Shown here: positions 59,686 to 64,000 of the stretch, in pieces
How positions within the stretch are numbered: the stretch's first letter is position 1
Layout of the letters: every line of letters starts with the position of its first letter
Source: Murimonas intestini
GTDB lineage: Bacteria > Bacillota > Clostridia > Lachnospirales > Lachnospiraceae
Length of the DNA stretch: 64,000 nt
NCBI RefSeq assembly: GCF_024622195.1
Contig: NZ_JANKBI010000022.1
Span: 35,540-99,539, forward strand
Direction of reading: 5' to 3'
Notes under the pieces: model-generated
Databases searched by the model: none
Seen by the model: the letters and a program-made list of their open reading frames with translations, nothing else
Told to the model about the DNA's origin: nothing
Program-made: the position numbers and the translations under genes

Positions 59686-59901
59686 ATAGATAACACTCCC
59701 CAATCCGACAAAATATAGTTTCAGTTTAAATCCCACACCATAGAATGTCAACCCCAGCTCCTTCAACAATGTTGTTACCATAAGCTCTGTCAATGTCTTT
59801 TGCCGAATATCTCTGCTCTTCCCGGGCGCCAAATACATCATCGAAACCTTATCCCAGTATAATCTCAGAAAAACTTCTTTTTGTTGAAATTCGAAGAGCA
59901 C
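59686..59901 (-). other. unidentified coding fragment in frame with MNT
   Basis: The open frame upstream of the MNT start gives about 72 residues (…KEVFLRLYWDKVSMMYLAPGKSRDIRQ…, LTELMVTTLLKELGLTFYG). It has coding character but no known family and no good ribosome site at its first ATG. It could be a remnant of a lost gene now merged into the MNT frame, or an N-terminal extension used in some hosts. Confidence 0.3.
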
Positions 59902-59945
59902 AGAAATCCCATCGCTGAAAGTAATTTTAAAATCTACAAGCCACG

Positions 59946-59974
59946 AAAAAGGGACACTGCACCAGCAGTATCCC
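59946..59974 (-). terminator. Rho-independent terminator of the DUF3795 gene
   Basis: GGGACACTGC and GCAGTATCCC pair with one mismatch around ACCA. On the minus strand the stem is followed by TTTTTCG, so it closes the DUF3795 gene, whose stop is at 60009. Confidence 0.75.
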
Positions 59975-60008
59975 TATCTTTAAACAAAATATAAAATAAT
60001 TTAAATAC

Positions 60009-60266
60009 TTATTCCGCTGCCCACTCTCTGCATTTTTCCAGCTTGGGTGTGGGGTCGAAGCCTTCCGCCACCCCCATTGTGGCAAGCATCTCACATGGAA
60101 ACTCAGGACATTCCCCGCAATGGTTCAGCTTTTTCCCCTCACAGCATGTCTTAACACTGCATTCACCGCCCCAGAAAGGCTTCTCCATGTTCAGGCACCC
60201 ACTGCAGTTCACACTCTCTTTTCTTTCACAGGAGTCACAACAGACTCCGCATCTTGATTCAAACAT
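60009..60266 (-). CDS. DUF3795 cysteine-rich protein
   Basis: An 85-residue protein with eleven cysteines arranged as CGVCCDSC, NCSGC, GECSVKTCC and HCGECPEFPC, matching the DUF3795 family of small zinc- or cluster-binding proteins. Function is unknown. AAAGGAGG precedes the ATG at 60266. It seems to be a single-gene transcription unit with its own terminator. The 448 bp upstream (60267-60714) are AT-rich and hold only a REP-like repeat and the AraC gene's promoter region. Confidence 0.8.
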   Translation of the reverse strand: MFESRCGVCCDSCERKESVNCSGCLNMEKPFWGGECSVKTCCEGKKLNHCGECPEFPCEMLATMGVAEGFDPTPKLEKCREWAAE

Positions 60267-60403
60267 TCTCAAATCCTCCTTTGTATATGTATTTTATATA
60301 TATTTTCTTGTATTTTGTATTTGTATCGTATATCCGGCATTCATATATGAACAGTATTTCCGACTGTCCAATTCTCGTTTTCTCCTAACTTATTTTTTCA
60401 CCC

Positions 60404-60462
60404 TTGAATCATTTTCTTACGGTCTGTGCAGTAAATGCACAGACCTGCTAAATAGTTACCAT
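60404..60462. repeat. REP-like palindromic repeat, copy 3
   Basis: CTTGAATCATTTTCTTAC, then GGTCTGTGCAG-TAA-ATGCACAGACC (60421-60445), identical in its 25-base core to copy 1 at 33440, then TGCTAAATAGTTAC. Flanks differ from copy 1 at only a few positions. It lies in a long AT-rich gap with no gene. Confidence 0.85.
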
Positions 60463-60714
60463 ATAACTGACATTAACTTTGCTAATGAATAATGTTCTAA
60501 ACCAACTCTATACTTTATATTACTATATTTTACAGTATATGTCAAATAAGTTTAACTGACAATATACATACAAATTTATCTTAATCCTTCACCTTTCCTT
60601 TCCATTGTCTGTTCTGATGAATTGTAGTACAATGAAAAACAGATTAAAATGTACAAGTTAAATCAAGCGGACTTTCGTCTGAACGGTTATACTGTTTCCT
60701 AAAAGGAGTTAAAT

Positions 60715-61122
60715 ATGTCTATAAAAACTGTGATATCAATGGTCGACTGGGTTGAAGATAATATTGCCTCGAATCCTACTCTTGCTGAAATGTCAGAATA
60801 TGTAGGATATTCAGAATTCTACTGTTCTGCAAAATTTCATGAGTTTACCGGGATGACTTATAAGAATTACCTGCTCAAACGGAAACTTGCCCTGTCTGCT
60901 ATCGATTTGTCCGGGACAGATCACAGAATACTGGATATTGCCATGAAATATGGTTTTTCCTCACATGAGGCATTTTCCAGAGCATTTAGAAAAGAATATG
61001 GATGCACTCCCTGTGAATACAGAATTCACAGACCAAATATAATATTATATCCAAAGGCAGAATTTAATTTCCTGTACTATGAAAGGAGCAGTTCAAATGA
61101 ACTACAATATAGGAAGAAATGA
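60715..61122 (+). CDS. AraC-type HTH regulator, DNA-binding domain only
   Basis: A 135-residue protein made of little more than the AraC double helix-turn-helix: MSEYVGYSEFYCSAKFHEFTGMTYKNY and ILDIAMKYGFSSHEAFSRAFRKEYGCTPCEYR. No ligand domain precedes it. AAAAGGAG lies before the ATG. It overlaps the methionine aminopeptidase gene by 26 bp, so the two are co-translated. It may sense its signal through a partner or act as a constitutive activator. Confidence 0.88.
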   Translation: MSIKTVISMVDWVEDNIASNPTLAEMSEYVGYSEFYCSAKFHEFTGMTYKNYLLKRKLALSAIDLSGTDHRILDIAMKYGFSSHEAFSRAFRKEYGCTPCEYRIHRPNIILYPKAEFNFLYYERSSSNELQYRKK

Positions 61123-61972
61123 TCCATGCTGGTGCGGCAGCGGGCAAAAATATAAAAAATGCCATGGGGCTATAGATGACAAAATTGAAATATACCGCCA
61201 TAAAGGGGCCGTTGTACCAACTCATTCCATTATTAAAACACCCGCTCAGATTGAAGGTATCCGTGAAAGTGCCAAAATAAATGTAGCTGTACTGGATTAT
61301 GTGGCATCACATATAGGACCAGGCATTACCACAGAAGAAATTGATAAATGGGTGTACAGCCAGACGCTATCATACGGCGCCTTTCCTGCGCCTTTGAATT
61401 ATGAAGGTTTCCCAAAAAGCGTATGTACTTCTGTAAATAACCAGGTCTGCCACGGCATCCCTTCTTCAGATGTAATTCTGAAAGATGGAGACATCATAAA
61501 TGTAGACATCTCAACAATTTATAAAGGATATTTTTCAGATTCTTCCAGAATGTTCTGTATAGGCAATGTCTCAGAAGAAAAGAAGCGCCTTGTTGATGTC
61601 GCCAGACAATGTATTGATGCCGGATTAAAAGAGGTTAAACCCTGGGGATTCCTGGGCGACATGGGTCAGGCCGTCCATGAATATGCCGTCTCAAATGGCT
61701 GTTCAGTTGTCAGGGACATAGGAGGGCATGGTATAGGACTTGAGTTTCACGAAGATCCGTGGGTCAGCTATGTCTCAAAACGGGGGACAGAAATGCTCTT
61801 AGTTCCAGGTCTTGTGTTTACCATAGAGCCTATGATAAATCTTGGAACAGATGAAATCTATATGGATGATAATGACGGCTGGACCATCTACACGGAAGAC
61901 GGGCTGCCTTCCGCCCAGTGGGAGATCCAGGTCCTTGTCACAGAAAATGGCTATGAGATATTGGCCTATTGA
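61097..61972 (+). CDS. map: type I methionine aminopeptidase with SEC-C zinc motif
   Basis: A 291-residue enzyme that removes the initiator methionine from new proteins. An N-terminal SEC-C module (C11, C13, C22, H23 in CWCGSGQKYKKCH) binds zinc and may contact the ribosome. The catalytic domain has the metal ligands: D in VDISTIYKGYFSDSSRMF (both Asp), H in GHGIGLEFHE, E in FTIEPMI, and E in QWEIQVLV (in place of the usual QFEH). The His in NQVCHGIP is also kept. GAAAGGAG precedes the ATG. It is an extra copy in many Firmicutes genomes. Confidence 0.92.
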   Translation: MNYNIGRNDPCWCGSGQKYKKCHGAIDDKIEIYRHKGAVVPTHSIIKTPAQIEGIRESAKINVAVLDYVASHIGPGITTEEIDKWVYSQTLSYGAFPAPLNYEGFPKSVCTSVNNQVCHGIPSSDVILKDGDIINVDISTIYKGYFSDSSRMFCIGNVSEEKKRLVDVARQCIDAGLKEVKPWGFLGDMGQAVHEYAVSNGCSVVRDIGGHGIGLEFHEDPWVSYVSKRGTEMLLVPGLVFTIEPMINLGTDEIYMDDNDGWTIYTEDGLPSAQWEIQVLVTENGYEILAY

Positions 61973-62016
61973 CAAAACCCTTCATTCACGGGCGCGGATC
62001 AGAAAAGAACTGAAAA

Positions 62017-62817
62017 TCAGCTGAATCCACATGCCGCTGCAATAAATTCTTCTGTCTTTTGATTAAAGAATTCCGGATTATCATAATTTGAATTATGTGC
62101 CGCATCCGGGATTACCAGCAGTGGATAACCTGTTTCCCGTGACCATGCACGGGTGTATTTACTCACATACCCAGTCCTGTCATATTCCCCCAGAATAAGA
62201 AGAACAGGGCATGGAAATATAACCTCACTGCAGTTTGGCAGCTCCTTATAATATGCGTCTGCCGCTTCCATCATACCCTTTTTCCCAAGCCTGCACAGAG
62301 ATTCATAAAAGGATTGTCTTGCCTTCTCTGTCCTGGATGATGAGGAGGCTGCCGCCCTGCAGTAGAGTTTATAAGGATATATCCGGGCTATGGCACTGTA
62401 ATGGTCAGTCCAGAACAATTCTGACTTTTTATAATATTTCATGCCAAACGGCGTGGAATCAATGGAGATAAACGCATCCGCCATCTCCGGATAATACTGT
62501 ACAAACGCCTGGGCTACATATCCCCCTGCTGACTGCCCTGCCAGCACAGCATGGGTAATTTCTTCCTTTTCCATAATCTGTCTCAGATCCTCCGCTGCAT
62601 TAGCAAATGAGAAATCTCTGTACGGTCTTGACTCTCCATGCAGAGGCATATCCCAGGTTATCACTCTATATTTTTCTGTCCAAAACGCCAGCTGGCAGTC
62701 AAATAATGTATGGTCTGCAGTCAGACCATGAAAGAAAATAATGGTACACTCTCTCATCTGTCCGCTGTCCCAGTAAAATATCCTGCCGCGCTCATTATCA
62801 ATATATTTCTTTATCAT
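62017..62817 (-). CDS. alpha/beta hydrolase
   Basis: A 266-residue hydrolase with the alpha/beta fold. Key elements are the oxyanion region IIFFHGLTADH, the nucleophile elbow GQSAGG (Ser), the acid in LILGEYDRTG and the His in DAAHNSNYDNPE. It might hydrolyse an ester or lactone. The ATG lies 1 bp after the TetR stop, so it is translationally coupled to that gene; a longer ORF upstream overlaps TetR and is not supported. Confidence 0.85.
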   Translation of the reverse strand: MIKKYIDNERGRIFYWDSGQMRECTIIFFHGLTADHTLFDCQLAFWTEKYRVITWDMPLHGESRPYRDFSFANAAEDLRQIMEKEEITHAVLAGQSAGGYVAQAFVQYYPEMADAFISIDSTPFGMKYYKKSELFWTDHYSAIARIYPYKLYCRAAASSSSRTEKARQSFYESLCRLGKKGMMEAADAYYKELPNCSEVIFPCPVLLILGEYDRTGYVSKYTRAWSRETGYPLLVIPDAAHNSNYDNPEFFNQKTEEFIAAACGFS

Positions 62818-62818
62818 T

Positions 62819-63433
62819 TTATGCACCAGCTTTCTGATAAACCTTCTCCCACATGTCAATCAGCTTTTCAAATTCCTTCTCTATCCTGTCAAACTCCATA
62901 TTCCGGCTGTTTACCATCTGGTGCATAAATCCATCCGATGCCCATACCATCTCCCGGTACATTAATAATGGATCTATGTCATCGCGCAGCTTTGATTTAT
63001 CAATTCTTTGCCATACCTTGTTCCAGCTGTCCGCCTCAAGTTTGAAGAAAGAATGCCGTATATCCTCTGAAAATTCTCCTTCTCCCTCAAAATAGGCCCT
63101 CATAGAGAATTCTGAAGCATAGGGATAGCTCTTCATCAACCGGCACTTTCCCCGCAGAGAGCGCCTGAGCATCTCAAAATAATCATCAGTCTCCAGAACT
63201 CCCTGTTCCTGCAGAGCACACCTTATCAATTCTACTGACTTCTGCCAGAGGAAAATATATAATTCCTTTTTATTTTTAAAATGATAGAACAAAAGAGATT
63301 TGGATATTCCTGCCGCACCCGCTATCTCAGACATCGGCGCCTTATTATAAGGATACAGCGCAAAAATCTTAAATCCTGCATTTATAACTGCCTGCTGCTT
63401 CTCCTGAGGCAGCGTAAAAAATCCACTGTTCAT
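62819..63433 (-). CDS. TetR family regulator (hydrolase operon)
   Basis: A 204-residue regulator. The DNA-binding part is EKQQAVINAGFKIFALYPYNKAPMSEIAGAAGISKSLLFYHFKNKKELYIFLW. The ligand domain is helical. GAAGGAG precedes the start at 63433; an upstream in-frame Met at 63475 lacks one. A GACCG-TTT-CGGTC palindrome 44 bp upstream of the start is the likely operator. The hydrolase downstream is probably its target. Confidence 0.88.
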   Translation of the reverse strand: MNSGFFTLPQEKQQAVINAGFKIFALYPYNKAPMSEIAGAAGISKSLLFYHFKNKKELYIFLWQKSVELIRCALQEQGVLETDDYFEMLRRSLRGKCRLMKSYPYASEFSMRAYFEGEGEFSEDIRHSFFKLEADSWNKVWQRIDKSKLRDDIDPLLMYREMVWASDGFMHQMVNSRNMEFDRIEKEFEKLIDMWEKVYQKAGA

Positions 63434-63476
63434 ATGACTCCTTCTCGTGTAAATAATGCAGTTCTTCCGGTACACT

Positions 63477-63489
63477 GACCGTTTCGGTC
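63477..63489. promoter_or_regulatory. palindromic operator of the TetR/hydrolase unit
   Basis: GACCGTTTCGGTC is a perfect palindrome with a 3-base centre, and a related half (GACTGACCGA) lies at about 63510. TATAGT-like bases are between them on the minus strand. The layout suits TetR autoregulation. Confidence 0.5.
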
Positions 63490-63595
63490 TGTTTTCTCTA
63501 TACTACTATGACTGACCGATTTTGAGAAGGGGGGTTGGATGGAAACAATAGAAATGTGCATATTTTATTAGAGAATTAAATTATTCAGTAGAAAT

Positions 63596-63728
63596 GGATG
63601 GAGAAAGAGTTAAAAATGCAAAGAACTTCCAGAGCGTTGAACTAATCCCATTATAAAATCATGGGCTGGTAAGTATGGTATGCGTGATATCTCTTTGCAT
63701 GCTGCACTTAATATAGATAAAGTTCAAA
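63596..63728 (+). other. possible gene remnant beside the CRISPR array
   Basis: A frame reads MDGERVKNAKNFQSVELIPL and stops; after a one- or two-base shift it continues KSWAGKYGMRDISLHA and ALNIDKVQR before another stop. It looks like the frameshifted tail of an unknown gene. No family was recognised, and no ribosome site precedes it. The rest of 63434-63744 holds the TetR operator and AT-rich sequence. Confidence 0.3.
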
Positions 63729-63744
63729 GGTAAATTTATTGTAA

Positions 63745-63910
63745 GTTCAATCCACAAGGCCCTCGCAGGCCTCGACTTTAAAGATGGGGAGTTCCGCAAG
63801 GCAGTAACCATTTCAATCCACAAAGCCCTTGTAGGCCTCGACACCACACGTGGCGGATGCAAGCTGCATCAAAGAGAATTTCAATCCACAAGGCCCTCGC
63901 AGGCCTCGAC
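63745..63910 (-). CRISPR. short CRISPR array, type I-C-like, three repeats
   Basis: Three 32-base repeats at 63745-63776, 63811-63842 and 63879-63910 flank spacers of 34 and 36 bases. In minus orientation the repeat starts GTCGAGGCCTGCGAGGG and ends CCTTGTGGATTGAAA, as in type I-C arrays. The middle repeat has three changes; two are in the loop and one makes a G-U pair, so the stem (AGGCC/GGCCT) is kept. The repeat at 63745 has a changed end, as is normal at the leader-distal end. No cas genes lie in the window. Confidence 0.9.
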
Positions 63911-64000
63911 CACGTGAGGGGGGTGGTCCTATGTCAAGATTTAGTACACGTTAAAATGAGGTTTTCCTCATCTCAACTTGCAAACTGCAAATCGTCTTGT
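63911..64000 (-). other. possible CRISPR leader side
   Basis: No repeat follows in these 90 bases, and the orientation of the array puts its leader here. The sequence includes a GAGGTTTTCCTCATCTC hairpin-like stretch. cas genes, if present, would lie to the right of the window. Confidence 0.4.

Noticed and set aside
1..64000. tRNA, rRNA, prophage and plasmid replication genes
   Set aside because: Looked for and not found; no cloverleaf, rRNA-like or phage structural gene pattern was seen.

Overview
The window reads as chromosomal DNA from an anaerobic, spore-forming gut Firmicute, most likely a Lachnospiraceae (Blautia / Enterocloster-type). Supporting signs are a spore photoproduct lyase, a YtvI-like sporulation membrane protein, two YesM/YesN-type two-component systems beside sugar ABC transporters, strong AGGAGG ribosome sites, and genes with moderate GC. 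No rRNA, tRNA, prophage or plasmid replication gene was seen.

Left part (1-23.6 kb): two complete glycan uptake systems face each other. System A (minus operon 9365 to 620) runs solute-binding protein, two permeases, GH29 alpha-fucosidase, M20 deacylase, D-threonine aldolase/D-serine dehydratase-like PLP enzyme, N-acyl-D-amino-acid deacylase and RidA, with a divergent histidine kinase/response regulator pair. System B (minus operon 19965 to 12965) runs lipoprotein binding protein, two permeases, a GH32-like enzyme and a GH95 alpha-1,2-fucosidase, with its own divergent kinase/regulator. The glycosidases lack signal peptides, so imported fucosylated substrates are probably split in the cytoplasm. 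At the extreme left, a consensus promoter, a predicted three-way-junction RNA and a terminator lie upstream of the ytvI fragment: a candidate small RNA or attenuator.

Middle (23.6-42 kb): HD phosphohydrolase, PadR/creatininase pair, TetR/flavodoxin pair with a perfect AT-only palindrome, spore photoproduct lyase, a fusion of an EndoQ-like PHP nuclease to a UvrD-like helicase, MATE pump, Bcp peroxiredoxin, a SulP transporter coupled to a diguanylate cyclase, and pyroglutamyl peptidase. From about 37.9 to 42.3 kb there is a lower-GC island: TnpV transposon remnant, ECF sigma/anti-sigma pair, FtsX-type ABC exporter and a tiny lipoprotein.

Right part (42-64 kb): VanR-like orphan regulator next to a D,D-carboxypeptidase; RclA-like oxidoreductase plus CcdA-TlpA fusion behind a consensus promoter with repeated TTACAGT boxes; a possible operon of phosphotransferase, TetR, PLD-helicase-DUF3427, NUDIX and a GH129-like alpha-N-acetylgalactosaminidase; a radical SAM protein behind a promoter with two tandem palindromic operators; MATE pump; YjdF with a yjdF-type leader RNA; a nucleotidyltransferase with a truncated HEPN partner; AraC/SEC-C methionine aminopeptidase; TetR/hydrolase; and a three-repeat type I-C-like CRISPR array at the right edge. 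Three copies of a palindromic REP-like element and two copies of a second dispersed motif lie between genes.
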